This document shows, piece after piece, positions 13,887-25,834 of a stretch of DNA of 64,000 nucleotides. Every line of letters begins with the position of its first letter. Positions within the stretch are counted from its first letter, which is position 1. The notes under the pieces were generated by a model. It ran no database searches. It was not told the origin of the DNA and saw only the letters and a program-made list of their open reading frames with translations. The position numbers and the translations under genes are program-made. This DNA comes from Cardinalis cardinalis (lineage: Eukaryota > Chordata > Aves > Passeriformes > Cardinalidae). The stretch is taken from contig JACDOX010000034.1 of NCBI GenBank assembly GCA_014549065.1, forward strand, positions 3,427,356 through 3,491,355, in the 5' to 3' direction.

Positions 13887-16800
13887 AAAAAATTAAGTAT
13901 AACACATATCTGAGAAAGAAATTAACAAAAATTGATTATTTTTATAATAATTCCTAACTATTTTGAGTGATAATTTCTAATACTAACATATGCATCATCC
14001 TTAAAGCCACAATATGAAGATGTAAATTCCATATCCTTGAAAGCTGTGGCATGCAAAGCATAAAGGTTTCAATTCTTTTCAGCATTTAACTCTCTGTCTG
14101 TGAGCTTTCCTAAAGTTTGACAGATATTCCCTAGGCGTATCTGAACTTTACATCAAGAACATAAAATAAAANAAAAAGGAAGCAAATAAAAAATGAAGTT
14201 GTATTTTTATGGGTTTAAAAGTTCATTATAAAAATACACCACAGAAGCAATNGGAAGGGTATGCATGCAGAAATGGTGCAGGATCTACTCCACAGAGGGT
14301 ATGAAAGCAAGAAACAGAGAGCTGCTATGAGTAGTTAAATAATTATGTATTTTAATACATCTTCAAAATGTGTTTAAAGCCTTTCCCCACAAATAGTCTA
14401 ATAATAAATAATCTAGTGGAAGTGTAAGTACTTTTTCTTTCTCTTGGGCTGTATTTGTATTTACAGGAAAAAACAACTGCATGTTGGTCATGAATATAGT
14501 GAAACGTACTGCACAAGCCTGCATACCTCAGGAGCAACTGCTGCATATAAATACAACATTGAAGTAGCCTGTGGAAAACAAGGTAATAGCAGCCCAACTG
14601 ACTTTCTTTGTAAACAGGCAATTNTGTACCAGGGGTCCAATTGCTAAACATTTTGGTTTTTAAAAAATAACAGGAGTTAAGCAATTTAGTAAGTTTAAAA
14701 ATTTGAGCTATGAGATGAAAAATGAGAACGTACTTCTCTTGAAAATAAAGTGGATTCCTACTATTCCTTCTTTTTAAGAGGTTCCAAACTGCAATCACTG
14801 CTCAGGTAGAGCCCCTATTTAAATCACAAACAGCTCTGTCTGGGGGGAAAAAACTGCAGGACAAGGGCCAGTGTTTGCANTGGAGTTTGCTAACGGTAGC
14901 ATAGCTGGTCAAAATCCTGCCATCACAGTAGCTTAGTTGTAAATATCCAGGTATTTCAAGCTGAGTCCAACACAAATCTTAGCTATAATCAGCTCTGGAG
15001 GAATTGGTGAAGAGGGGGGATGAGCTGGGTCTTTCCAATGCGTTGCCAGGACAAGGGCGATATTTATGTGTCACTCTGGTTCCAGCTCCTCACCACATGG
15101 AACCTGCAATTATTTGTATAAGTCAGGCAGACTTCATCTGGGCTACGGGAAAAAGAGTAGGGAAGAAACACAGTCCTCACAAGGAAGTAGCAGCACTGAC
15201 AGAAGGCACTTGCCCAATGCATTATTGCACAGAGGAGGACAGATTTTCCCAAGTGCTCAGCCATAAGCACTTCCCAAGAGGAAGGCAGGTGCTGCTAAGG
15301 ACACTGGAAAATACTAGAATGTCTCTGAGTGCCAAAATGTAGGGTAGCCTTTCTGTTTGAACTTGGGTGCCTGAAAGCAGACATCCCTGATATAGAATTT
15401 TTGAGATAACTCAAGATATAACTGCATTGACAAACAAATGAATCTACATCAACTNTGATAAAAGCCAGTAGGATCTCTGTAAATCATAGTAACAACCAAA
15501 AATCTATGTAAGAACCTAAACTAGATAAAGATGTTAAAACATCTGAGAAAATTATTAAAAGTAAAGCAACGACAAAATTTCAAAACCAGACACTGTGATC
15601 AGATACTTTTGAGTAAATTTCTTTCCCAAAATTTAGAACGATTTTTGATTTACACAGGAATTAATTATCTAGATTGACTTTGTGTCCTACCATGTAACTT
15701 TGGTGTGCCCACTTGAGTTGCAGAAGCAGACTTGGCGGTCCAAAATCTTTGCCTCAAGCTAAGTGCCCAGAGGAATGGAAATCTAGAGAACAGGCCAATT
15801 CTCCCTGTAATTACACTGGTGCAATCATAAAGACATCTTCACTTTTGCACTAGTACAGATTTCATACCCTTAAATCAGTCATANATTAAGGAATAGGAAC
15901 TATGAGAAATCATTATTTGGTCCAGGATGTTTAAATCCAAAGAACTTCACCTGCCCACTATCTGGAATTGCACATTGTGGGATCTAAAACTGTTAAGAAA
16001 TCAAAGCAGACGTCTTCCCCTCTCATGAACAAGCAAGTCTCAAAACAATCAAGACCTAGAAATGAAATGCATGACTTATTCTGACTAGCATACAAACTTA
16101 GATCACAATGATAAAGCTGAAGTTAATCAATTTAATTTACTTGTTAAAGTGCTTTGTCCTACACAAGAAGTACTGCACTGCTTTGCCTTCTGCAAAAGGA
16201 ATGAACACAGCCTTTCTTATGAATACTCTGAAATGAACATTAAATTATTTCTATAGGCTACTATAAAGCTTTTGAGTTTAAAGTTTTAGTCAGTCCAGTA
16301 ACACGCTAGGACAAATGCCAGGGAAATGAATGTTCTGGATTTCCAGGGTAGAAATCTGACTGTATGTCAGCGAAAGCCCATCATTTATTTTCCCAACAAT
16401 AACCCTGAAAATTAACACCAGATTCTGATGAATTGGAGATATNGACAGTTGATCTCTCTGTTGTATGGCTAGTTACAAATATCGCATTTAGAGCTATAAA
16501 ACTCTCTGAATATGGATGTTCTTATTTCTAAAATAACATACAGAATCCTTCTTNTGCTAGATGACACCCAAGTACACACATACTCTTTGATTCCATCAGC
16601 AAGTGCTAATAATAAAAAATGTTAAGAGAAATTGTTTTCAATAATTGGAGTCTAGCTTTTTGAGATAAATTCTACATATTAAAGCAAAAGAATTGCTTCA
16701 AAAGGATTTGTAATCAAACCTATCTTAGAAGGGTAAAATTTAATCCAGTTCCATCTTTCTAGCCAACTGGTACACTATTTGCTTTTGCAGTTAAAACCTG

Positions 16801-18465
16801 ACTGTATGATAACTCCCAACACACTCCAAACTGCATCCTTGGGAATACTGCNCTGCTCTTGATAGCAAAACACCATTCAGCTGTATGAAACCTCACTTTC
16901 TAAATAAAGAACATCATGTTTTTAAATGACACTGATTATTCAACCAAGGTTACGCTTCTATTGCTAAATTGAGTTGTAATTATAAAGCAGAATTAATAAC
17001 CAAATTTAATGAAAATCCCATTATGATGCAGCTGAGGAAATCAAANTTGAAACTCCTGTAGGTAAAATGACAGATAGTTACAATATAAGGGTAATACTAT
17101 GTGTGAGTCTATTTCCTCAGCTTTCTGGAGTTCTCAGCAGAAAGTTAACTCCAAAATGATATTGCTTATCCCCTGAGGAGCATGTACAAANCCAGAGACA
17201 AACACATAGAGAGGTGAGAGTGACAAGGGAGGCTCCTGTCTGACCTCAAGGCTGCCTCTGACCTCAGTAGATCTTCCCCAGAAACTGCATTCCCACCAGT
17301 GAGNCAGAACCAACCCCTCCAATTTCAGGTCATCAACTCCACATAAACCTAGAGGGCACAAGAGTCAAAGAATACTACCTCTTGGAGAAAGAGGAAAGTT
17401 TTTCCAAGATACAAAACTTTTTATTTCAGTAGGCTTTTTTTGTCATTCATGTGGCACGTAAACAAGATTATGCTTTGGGAGGTTTGCCTCTACTGAGATT
17501 AAAATCTATTAAGAATGGAACTGGGCAAAAGAGAAAGGAAGGGTCTCATTTTCCCTAAATTACACTTATTAGGTATATATTCATCTCAGAATACACATGA
17601 AGTCAAACAGACTCAAAGAGAGAAGTATAAAACACTAATGAAAGACTGGACTCAATCTCTCTTCATGCCCTTCAGCTTAATTCTGTGCAAGAACTGCAAA
17701 CTGCTACAGATTAAGGATTCTTCAAACTTCAACAGAAAAATTCTCAACCACAAGAGCTGAAAGGCAAATAGTTCTTTGTAAAACCACAGCACTACCTCTC
17801 ATAAGTACTCAAGCATGTTTAATGTTGACTGCATTGCTGAGATATCCTAATGTACTATATAGATGGTGACAGAGGGAAGAAAATTATTTTGCATTCAGCT
17901 AAAGAATAAANATATACAATCCTGTTCAAAAATCAATGTATTGCTCCAACATCTGAAATCAAACTGAATGCAGGTAGATCTAATCATGAGCAGAATTTCC
18001 TGCTCTTAAGNGGCAAACCAATGTATGCCAATAGACAAATGTTTCAGCTCTGGTGTATTGTGTTCTGATGAGTAAGAATCTTGTACTATTCATGTTTTTG
18101 AATAATTTCAGCTCTGTCAGTAAGAGNGATTCTCTGAATTATGTATGTAGTGCAAAAGAAATGAACAGAGTTTAAATAAAACACACAAATGTGAAGGTAA
18201 AAGAAAAAGGACTGAAAACTCCAAAGTGATCTAGATCAGATCAATTTTGAAAACTCACAACAGATTCTATCTGTTAAGGCAACCTGTTTCATATGCATTC
18301 AAGATCTAAAATAAAAATACNAATGTTCTAGGTCTGTTTGAAGAAAACAAAAATGCATAAAATAACCATTGGAAATTAGCTATGACATTGAACACACAAA
18401 ATTTTNCAGTTCCAAAAGTACTCCTGGGTGAACATTTTGATGGATGTTTTTAACCAAGTGAAAAC

Positions 18466-18480
18466 AAAAAAAAAAAAAAA
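18466..18480. repeat. Poly(A) run, 15 A
   Basis: A homopolymer in GRIA4 intron 2. No adjacent element is recognised that would make it a retroposon tail. Confidence 0.95.
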
Positions 18481-20737
18481 TTAAAGTTTATCCAGTGTTG
18501 CAGTGAGTTACCTGCTAGTATGCCATCCACAATCCTTTGGAATAATCTGTCTACTGTCCCTGACACATGCAANGGGTCAGGCCCTGAATCTTCACAACTA
18601 ACCTCTGCAGCAAATGGAAACAGAAATAGAGGAAACTGGTAATGTCTCAGAGCTTTATGCTTGAACTCACATGAATATTCATCTCGGGCCAGCAGCTCTC
18701 AGGCTTTTGTACTGTATGTTTGGGGACATGTGCTCTGAGTAATTTCTACACAAACAGCAAGGTCCAAACCCACTGCTTCACAGCGGTTCAGCAAAGAGTT
18801 TTCATTTCATATTACCATGAAATCACTTAATTCCGAGGTGATGGTGGGGGTTTCTTTAATTAGGTTAGAAAAACTCACACATCTGCGCTTTNGAAGCCTC
18901 TGTCAAGCCAGGAAATTCAATCACATGGAAGCCAGTGTCCTCCAGCTATCAGACAATTGATTTTTGCAGGACTCTGCTCACATTTAGCTTAAGGAACATG
19001 AGATATGTTCATTCAGTTGTCAGTTGGTTTGCCTACATTTCATTAGGAAAATATCTGTTGTTTAAAAAATATTCTTCAGTAATAAAATGTTTTTAAAAAG
19101 AAGTAGTCAGATTATTGGCACAAGACTGCAACACATGAAATAAATGCAAACTTGGACTAATGCAAAAATACACGTGCATTTAAGTGGCAAGTAGAAACAC
19201 AAATAAGGGCTTTAGGATTACTTCNATTTAATACACATGTACAGAATTTAATGAGCATACACACACATAAGCATATAAATTTAATTTTCCCTTTCTTCTC
19301 TGCCTCCCCCCCATACCACAAGGATTCATCATTTCTAAAGCTATTAAATACTTTGGAACTGAAACTGGGTTCAGCTTAAAGAGGAAAAAAAGGATCAGGT
19401 TATGAATCACTATTTCTATAAATGACAGCAAACATAATGGGAGAGGTGTGCCTCAGTTAAATATAAGGCAAAAATAGCATAAGGNGGTTGGAATTACAGA
19501 GGAATCTGCTACAAATAGTGTAAATGAGCAAAGGTTTGGGCAAACACTTTCTTAATTTAAAGTGTTTAGTTTTACACAGAAAAGTGGTCCAATTTTAGAC
19601 AATTTTAAATGTGTGCAAATCAGAATTATTCACTAACATTCAAATAGAAAGACCATGCAATATCCTTAATCTAAAATGTAGCAATAACTGGAGAAATTGT
19701 CAAAACTAGATGCATAGGCAGAATCTAGAATAATTGACTTAACCCAAAATTACTGATTTTAGTACACAAAAATTTTAGTTCCATCCCATTTGTTAAAAAT
19801 TTAAATTTAAAAACACTACTGTGTCATTGGTCTCCATGGAATAAATATTATCAGTGCTTGCAAAACTTGACATGAACTGTAGTATTTTCTAATGTACTAC
19901 ANCTGCATAGACCTGATTCCTTCCAGTTTCAAAGCATCTCTTGAAATGTTTTTGCCTTATGGAATTTGATACTGATTTCCACGCTAAANACAACTAAGAC
20001 ATTGCTTAATACAGAATTCACGCTTTATGGGACATCACCCTTTCCTGCATAAAATGAATGGAGCCATTTTGGCAGCTCAGAAGCTTTTCCTCTTAAACAA
20101 GGTGGCAAGGTCATCTGAAACTTGAAGNAGCAAAGACTTGTATAAATAAATTTAGCAATCATGCAATAAATTATTTATGAGAACTGCACAGCATATTGGA
20201 TGTTTACATATTAAAAAGTGCCACAGAGATGGCAGTGAGAAAGTGAAGAGAAACACAGCACATATTTGAAAGGCACGATGAACACTAAGACATTCTCCAG
20301 TATGTTTCTATTTTAAACTCGCTCAGCAATGTCGCTTAGAGCATCTACTTCCAGAGGCAATTCACTCTTGAATGGAGAGGAGGGATTGGAAAAGTTAAGA
20401 GCTACAGAGGAAAACCTATAGAGTCCTGAAATATGAACATCAAAGTAGTAACGCTACTACAGTCTTCAGCTCTGCCCCACTGTACACCACTGTCTTACAT
20501 AATGACATGAATTCCTTTTAAAAAGCCAGACACACACGAAAATAAATAGAAATAATGCTTTGCCCCTCTCAGAGATTAGGCATATCTAGTACATGTTTTA
20601 ACCACTGGTAAGGACCCTGGGGTGACTGAAATGTATCAAGTTCAGCTAATTATACATCACTTTTTTCAAAATAGAAATTAAAGAAAATNAATGTTACCTC
20701 ATTTGTTAAGGGCATTTCTTGCTCTGTCCTCCTCTCA

Positions 20738-20782
20738 TTGTGTATGTGCATCTCTGTGTATGTGGGTGTGTGTGTATGTGTT
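20738..20782. repeat. Imperfect (TG)n microsatellite
   Basis: A TG-rich run interrupted by A and C, in GRIA4 intron 2 about 700 bp downstream of exon 2. Confidence 0.85.
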
Positions 20783-21476
20783 TATAAAATATATAGTAGG
20801 ATGGGAATATTTGTTCCAGTTGAGGGGGTCTGTGAAATCAAGTAGCTCAGATACTAACTTGATTTGGCACCAATGTATGGATGCATAGAGACATATCCAC
20901 AGGATGTATGCATTACGAAATGGTAAGAGACATTTACAACCTAGAATATAAGAGCAGGGCTGCCTCAAGTGACATCACCAGATCAACTGCAGCGTCAAGC
21001 AACTCAGATATATTATCCTGCACACCACTGCTTCCCTGTCTCCTTTCCAGCCATTAGAAAAGCATTTGAGAGCACAAACATTATCATATATTTTCAAATA
21101 CACACAAGGCATAGCATGCACAGAAGCAAACAGAAGTGTGAGGTTTATGCACTTATTGAGACATTCATAATTTTTCTTTACAAAAACAAAATTCATCTCC
21201 ATAGAAACAAAGAATCAAGAAACTACAGTAATACTGCAGTTTACTTTTTACTAAAGTAAATATCACATCAGGTTAGTCAGCAGAAGACAGGAGAGGGGAT
21301 TTTGCTCCACTAAGGAACTAANGAGGACTGCTACCCCTTTTGCTCTTCTGCAAGGGCTATCTGTACCGAAGACAGACTTGCTGATATATTTATAATGCAA
21401 GACAACTGTATGGTTTCCTGCTCTTTCCATTGCAATTTATGCGTAAGGTGGTCGGATCATTGGCATGTTTACTTAC

Positions 21477-21635
21477 AGGCATTTGTTACAGCGAAGCTGT
21501 TGGCTGTTTCAATGTTGTCTACATGAGGAACCAAATTAAAAGGTGCTTCGGATGCATTGGGGCTGGTGTTATGAAGAAAGATTGCTAATCGAAAAGCAGT
21601 GTATTCCTGATCTGTGTTCCTGATGAAGAGACCAC
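21477..21635 (-). CDS. GRIA4: GRIA4 coding exon 2 (start of amino-terminal domain)
   Basis: This second coding exon is 159 bp and symmetric (phase 1 in, phase 1 out). It encodes residues 30-82 of GluA4, the beginning of the extracellular amino-terminal (periplasmic-binding-protein-like) domain, which drives subunit assembly. The peptide starts GGLFIRNTDQEYTAFRLAIF and ends near NSFAVTNA. Two N-glycosylation sequons, N52-T-S and N56-A-S, are visible. The acceptor is TTTTTTGTAG behind a long pyrimidine run (21636 upward), and the donor is GTAAGT (21476-21471). The residues match the GluA4 paralogue as I know it in mammals; GluA1-3 differ in this segment. The next exon, expected to begin with Phe-Cys-Ser, is not found between here and position 1. 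Confidence 0.97.
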
Positions 21636-22773
21636 CTACAAAAAACAGAAAAAAAAAAAGCAAAAAGCAAAAGCAGCTGGGTAAATCATTTGCAAGACAC
21701 TTACTGTCTTGTAAAACGGAGCAACTGTCTCTCCCAAAGCTGCACAGTAAGGCAAGTCCTAAGACTTTAATGGATAAGGAACTAATCGTATTCATAATCA
21801 CAACCACTGCCTTTAAATCACTGTCCTCAATTGATTTTAACCTCCCTGATGCATTCATGCTTCTTTTCTGACTTCTCGGTTTTCAGCCTTTCATACATAA
21901 ATACCCAGATTTGTCATGATTACAGTGACCTTTTAAAGTGTTTAGCCTCCATCTCCCTGATACTGAACACACTGGTAAATCAGCTGCTCAACAGCCTCTC
22001 ACATTAAGTGGCGGACTGATTAAGCGGAACGATGCTTTCTGGATTAGAAAAACAGAATACCAACTTGGTGTAGGATAATCTGCACTGAAGAGGAAGATAA
22101 TGAACTTTGCTCCTCTGCAGCCATGAGCAGACAGGGAGCAGCTCAGCCTTATTAGCAGCAGCTTTACAAGTTCACAATAAATGATGCAGTGATGGAGCTG
22201 AGCTGGAAAGAATTCAGCTAGATGCGTCCCATCCCAAACACGTCCGAAAGGAGGGAAGCAGGAGGTGATGGGAAAGGGGTGAGGATGGGGCACAGAACTA
22301 CAGGGACACACTTACAAAACCCTAAACTTTCCAACTACAGAGAGGAACGAAGGACGGTGTAGCCTTTTACTCCCCCATCCCTGCCGGCTACCGCAACCTC
22401 CAATGGTCCTCAGGACTCGCCATTCCTTCGACAGTCAGGCAAGAGCAAGGGGAGTCGGAGGGGGCTAAAGCAGCCAAGGGGCATCAGCCCCGAGCCCTTC
22501 CTGCCCTGCCGACACCGCACCCCCGGGGCTGGAAGGAGTTCTGCACAAGATGAGCATCCTCCTTCCCGCACGCGAATGCACACAAAAATATTTACACACA
22601 CACAGACACACGGAGGCACATACACAGAAACACGAGGATGATTCGTGCAGGCACGGAATGGGATGGTGCTGGAGGAGAAATCTGCAAAAGCTGCCTTCAG
22701 AGCCTCCTTTCCAACTCACTTCGCAAAGGATTGAATCCCTGCACACACGCACGCAGCCCAATGCAGCGCTTAC
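21636..22773 (-). other. GRIA4: GRIA4 intron 1
   Basis: This 1,138-bp intron is bounded by GTAAGC at the exon 1 side and TAG at the exon 2 side, and it interrupts a Gly codon after its first base. The part next to exon 1 (about 22400-22760) is GC-rich and contains a CA-type microsatellite. The part next to exon 2 is AT-rich with a strong pyrimidine tract on the sense strand. I see no other feature in it. Confidence 0.95.
22592..22630. repeat. Imperfect (CA)n microsatellite
   Basis: A CA-rich run in the GC-rich part of GRIA4 intron 1, about 145 bp downstream of exon 1. Confidence 0.85.
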
Positions 22774-22861
22774 CTATTTGCACGCTGCTAGGAAAAGCTC
22801 CCATTGCTAGTCCCCAAAAGCCAGAAAACAACAAGACAAGCTGTCTGCAAATTATCCTCAT
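22774..22861 (-). CDS. GRIA4: GRIA4 coding exon 1 (AMPA receptor GluA4, signal peptide)
   Basis: This is the first coding exon of the AMPA-type ionotropic glutamate receptor subunit 4, a postsynaptic ligand-gated cation channel subunit. The ATG is at 22861-22859, with A at -3. It encodes 29 full codons plus one base: MRIICRQLVLLF, then SGFWGLAMGA, then FPSSVQI. This is a typical signal peptide (short basic start, hydrophobic core, small residues before the cleavage region) followed by the mature N-terminus. It matches the GluA4 N-terminus I know from mammals, apart from conservative changes at residues 5 and 8. The exon ends in the first base of a Gly codon, followed by donor GTAAGC (22773-22768). 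An in-frame extension upstream exists only from a GTG, so the ATG is the natural start. The gene continues on the minus strand into exon 2. Confidence 0.96.
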
Positions 22862-22959
22862 CTTCTCTTCTGCCTCTCTGTCTCGCCTTCTCCCGCTCGC
22901 TCGCTGGATGCTGCTCAAAGAGGCATCGAGGGCGAGGAGGATACACACAAAACCAGGAA

Positions 22960-23046
22960 TAAAAAAAAAATTAAAAAAATTAAAAAGGGAAGGGAGAGAA
23001 AAAGAGAGGTTTCCTCCTTTTTCTTTTTTTTTTTCTTTTTTTTTTT
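22960..23046. repeat. A-rich and T-rich tracts forming an A/T inverted repeat
   Basis: Positions 22960-22986 are nearly all A with T pairs. Positions 23018-23046 are nearly all T with single C interruptions. The two tracts are complementary, separated by about 31 bases, and lie in the presumed GRIA4 leader. Confidence 0.85.
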
Positions 23047-23060
23047 CTGGTGGTTTGGTT

Positions 23061-23276
23061 TTAGAATTTGTTCGCTATCCTCTCCCGCTCGCGCCCTGCC
23101 TCTCGCCCGGCTGCCGCTTCAGCAAGCCATGCCGCCGCGGCGGATTTTTCCCGCAGTCTCCATCGCCGGGGAGCGGAGTGTGTCCGGCTGCAAATGTTGC
23201 ACATGCAGAAGATGGTGGTGAGTTTGGCGGCGGGGGGCAGCGTCTGGCGGAGGCGCGGCGCGGCGCGGGCGGACAT
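23061..23276 (-). other. Upstream ORF in GRIA4 leader, 71 codons
   Basis: If transcription starts in or beyond the gap, the leader carries a 71-codon open frame with a true ATG, ending about 200 nt before the GRIA4 start. It is rich in Ala and Arg because of local GC content and shows no recognisable domain. It is listed as a possible regulatory uORF, not as a protein gene. Shorter uORFs (for example 23119-23130 and 22915-22926) lie between it and the main ATG. Confidence 0.35.
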
Positions 23277-23306
23277 GCGCCGTGCGCCCCCCCCGCCGCC
23301 CGCACC

Positions 23307-23951
23307 NNNNNNNNNNNNNNNNNNNNNNNNNNNNNNNNNNNNNNNNNNNNNNNNNNNNNNNNNNNNNNNNNNNNNNNNNNNNNNNNNNNNNNNNNNNNNN
23401 NNNNNNNNNNNNNNNNNNNNNNNNNNNNNNNNNNNNNNNNNNNNNNNNNNNNNNNNNNNNNNNNNNNNNNNNNNNNNNNNNNNNNNNNNNNNNNNNNNNN
23501 NNNNNNNNNNNNNNNNNNNNNNNNNNNNNNNNNNNNNNNNNNNNNNNNNNNNNNNNNNNNNNNNNNNNNNNNNNNNNNNNNNNNNNNNNNNNNNNNNNNN
23601 NNNNNNNNNNNNNNNNNNNNNNNNNNNNNNNNNNNNNNNNNNNNNNNNNNNNNNNNNNNNNNNNNNNNNNNNNNNNNNNNNNNNNNNNNNNNNNNNNNNN
23701 NNNNNNNNNNNNNNNNNNNNNNNNNNNNNNNNNNNNNNNNNNNNNNNNNNNNNNNNNNNNNNNNNNNNNNNNNNNNNNNNNNNNNNNNNNNNNNNNNNNN
23801 NNNNNNNNNNNNNNNNNNNNNNNNNNNNNNNNNNNNNNNNNNNNNNNNNNNNNNNNNNNNNNNNNNNNNNNNNNNNNNNNNNNNNNNNNNNNNNNNNNNN
23901 NNNNNNNNNNNNNNNNNNNNNNNNNNNNNNNNNNNNNNNNNNNNNNNNNNN
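23307..23951. other. Assembly gap, 645 N
   Basis: This run of Ns lies between a C-rich, CpG-rich stretch and a run of 15 T. Extreme GC content probably caused the sequencing failure. It very likely contains the rest of the GRIA4 CpG island and possibly the transcription start. Confidence 0.98.
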
Positions 23952-25224
23952 TTTTTTTTTTTTTTTAAATTTCTTAATATTTTTAAGTGGGAGGGAAAAA
24001 AATGAAGCTCTTTTACTGTCTAGTCTTTTTCTGGTGCCTTTGAATTTTTCTCTTCAAGCCTTGTAAGTTTCCCAGAGGAGCTGCTAGAAGTCTAGGTCTA
24101 TTGCAGTTAATAATTAAAAGATATATATAATAAATGATAGGTAATGAAATCATCCAACAATAGCTGTATGTCAGAGGAGGGAGCTTCTAGCTTCACATGT
24201 GGNTTTACAAGATATTTCTGTCAGTCACAGGGAATGACTGGAGTTGCAATAGCATAATTTTAAAATGTTAATTGGCAATATGAAAGAATATTGATTTTTT
24301 TAAGGTGAACTTTATGGCTCTCCTTTGAAACACACACATTTGCTCCTAGATCAGAGTTTTCCCTCCTTTCACTAAAATTTACTTACTTAGTTTTTTACTG
24401 CACCTTGTGTCCTCAAACTCTCCTGTTGCAGGGTGAAATACAACCCCTCTATTTGCTGCAGAGGGTGACAGTGATTTGTGAAGAATGAATCTGGGCTCCT
24501 AGCATCTACCACATGANAGAGTAAGCAGAGAACATTGAAAGCAGAGATGTGTAGACAGACAGACTTAACAGTGTGGATGTGTCCAGCTGTGCGCATGACT
24601 CTGTGTGTGCGTGTGTNTGGGAGACAGTGAAATGCCTGTAAATGAATTACTTTCTGAAAAATTTCTTTGCAGATCAATGGCAAACAGACTTATCCTGCAT
24701 TTCAGAATACTCATTCCTTTATGTTTCAGTAAATCTTCTACTTCTGTTTACTTTCCCTTCACGTTTTCCAGTCTTCTCTCTGAAACATAATGTGAATGTT
24801 ACTATTCGCATTATTTACTCATCTCTTTTTGTGACCTCTGCTTTTGCTCTTGTTTGATTTTCTTTTGTTCTTCCTTTCTTTGCCTCCTTTGTCTCCCTAA
24901 ATACTGCCCAAAATTTGGTTCCTCTTTTCCTCCATTGTTTATAATTTAACTTGTTGACTTTGTAAACCCAGATAAAAGGAAATGAAAATGAGATAATATT
25001 TCTATGGCTGGCTGGTTCTTCGCCACTAGGAGCAAGTGAACTTGGAAAAACAGTTATTTTGCTGGCACATATGCGTGTGAATTCATGCAAAATAAGTATT
25101 AAATAGAACTATATCCATGATAGTGATCAGCAAGGTACTGCCTGCTAACTGAGCTGAGGCATATGCTTTGGTCTTTTTNAAAAACAATGGTAGCATGCTA
25201 ATTTAAAGTTGAGAGTGCACAAGG
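23952..25224. other. Upstream flank, no gene seen
   Basis: It begins with 15 T at the gap edge, then turns AT-rich with a short TG run near 24603. No gene or transposon is recognised. Confidence 0.6.
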
Positions 25225-25520
25225 AACATACAGTGGTCTAACTTGATCTGACCAAGAGTCTCACCCAGCGGTTCCTACATCAAATCTGTAATTTCTCTTG
25301 GAGTTGGACAATGCATTTTAGAGAAACATCCAATCTTGATTTAAAGACTTCAAGAGACAGGAAATCCATCACTTCCCAGGGTAAGTTGTTCAAGTTGATA
25401 TCTACTCTCGTTTGTTAAAACCTGCATTTTTCTAGCTTTGGTTTCTAGTGTTCACTGTCAGAGATGAACCCAGTATTCCTGTAATGGTATCACTCAGTGC
25501 TATTCCTGGAAATAATCCCA
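25225..25520 (-). mobile_element. Ancient CR1-like LINE 3' region
   Basis: This diverged stretch includes CATCCAATCTTGATTTAAAG, then ACTTCAAGAGACAGGAAATC and CCAGGGTAAGTTGTTCAAG. That pattern is characteristic of old amniote CR1 copies in reverse orientation. No open frame remains, and the copy is much older than those at 49-51 kb. Confidence 0.72.
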
Positions 25521-25834
25521 TCCTCCACTTGACCCTTCCTTGCCCAGACTGCTCAGGATCATTTTGGCAGCTGTGGAAAGCAGAGGAAAGAAAGGGGATG
25601 AGGGTATACTATAGAAATTTTGTTTAAAAGACACAAGGAAAAAAAAAAGGAATTGCAATATCAAAGGGGGAAAATCCCATTTCAGTAAGTTTTGAGAAGT
25701 GAATGGCAGGTGATGAAGTAACTGATCACAATGTTTATCTTACAGAAGAACTGGAACAGGAGAGGTAACAGGGATGTAATCAGGCTTAAGGCTGGAGGGG
25801 AGGAAAGGTAAGATAAAATTTTACACTCTACTGC

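Larger units (their letters stand above)
1..21476 (-). other. GRIA4: GRIA4 intron 2 (partial)
   Basis: Everything from position 1 to the exon 2 donor is interpreted as intron 2, because no sequence resembling GluA4 exon 3 is present on the minus strand. The region is AT-rich and non-coding. It holds three short CR1 remnants (1.43, 4.87 and 13.84 kb), a few simple repeats and one 31-bp tandem duplication, each listed separately. Elsewhere I see no recognisable gene, RNA or transposon. The 1700-2200 and 10500-11350 stretches are somewhat less AT-rich but I do not recognise them. Confidence 0.85.
22862..23306 (-). promoter_or_regulatory. GRIA4: GRIA4 5' leader and GC-rich promoter-proximal region
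   Basis: The sequence directly upstream of the GRIA4 ATG contains a GC- and CpG-rich block (about 23085-23306) of CpG-island type, which then runs into an assembly gap. Nearer the ATG is an unusual A/T-rich pair of tracts (22960-22986 and 23018-23046). On the sense strand there are several ATGs with short open frames before the GRIA4 start. No TATA box is evident, which suits a CpG-island promoter. The transcription start cannot be placed and may lie inside the gap. That this is leader or promoter is inferred from position and composition. Confidence 0.7.

Noticed and set aside
14352..14798. 148-codon minus-strand frame in intron 2
   Set aside because: No recognisable domain, AT-rich composition, and no supporting splice sites of the expected phase; probably chance.
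22697..22948. N-terminally extended GRIA4 frame of 83 codons
   Set aside because: The upstream start is GTG, not ATG, and the reading past 22774 runs over the splice donor into intron 1. The ATG at 22861 is the supported start.
22638..24066. Very long open frames across the first gap (up to 455 codons)
   Set aside because: They are open only because Ns are not stops.
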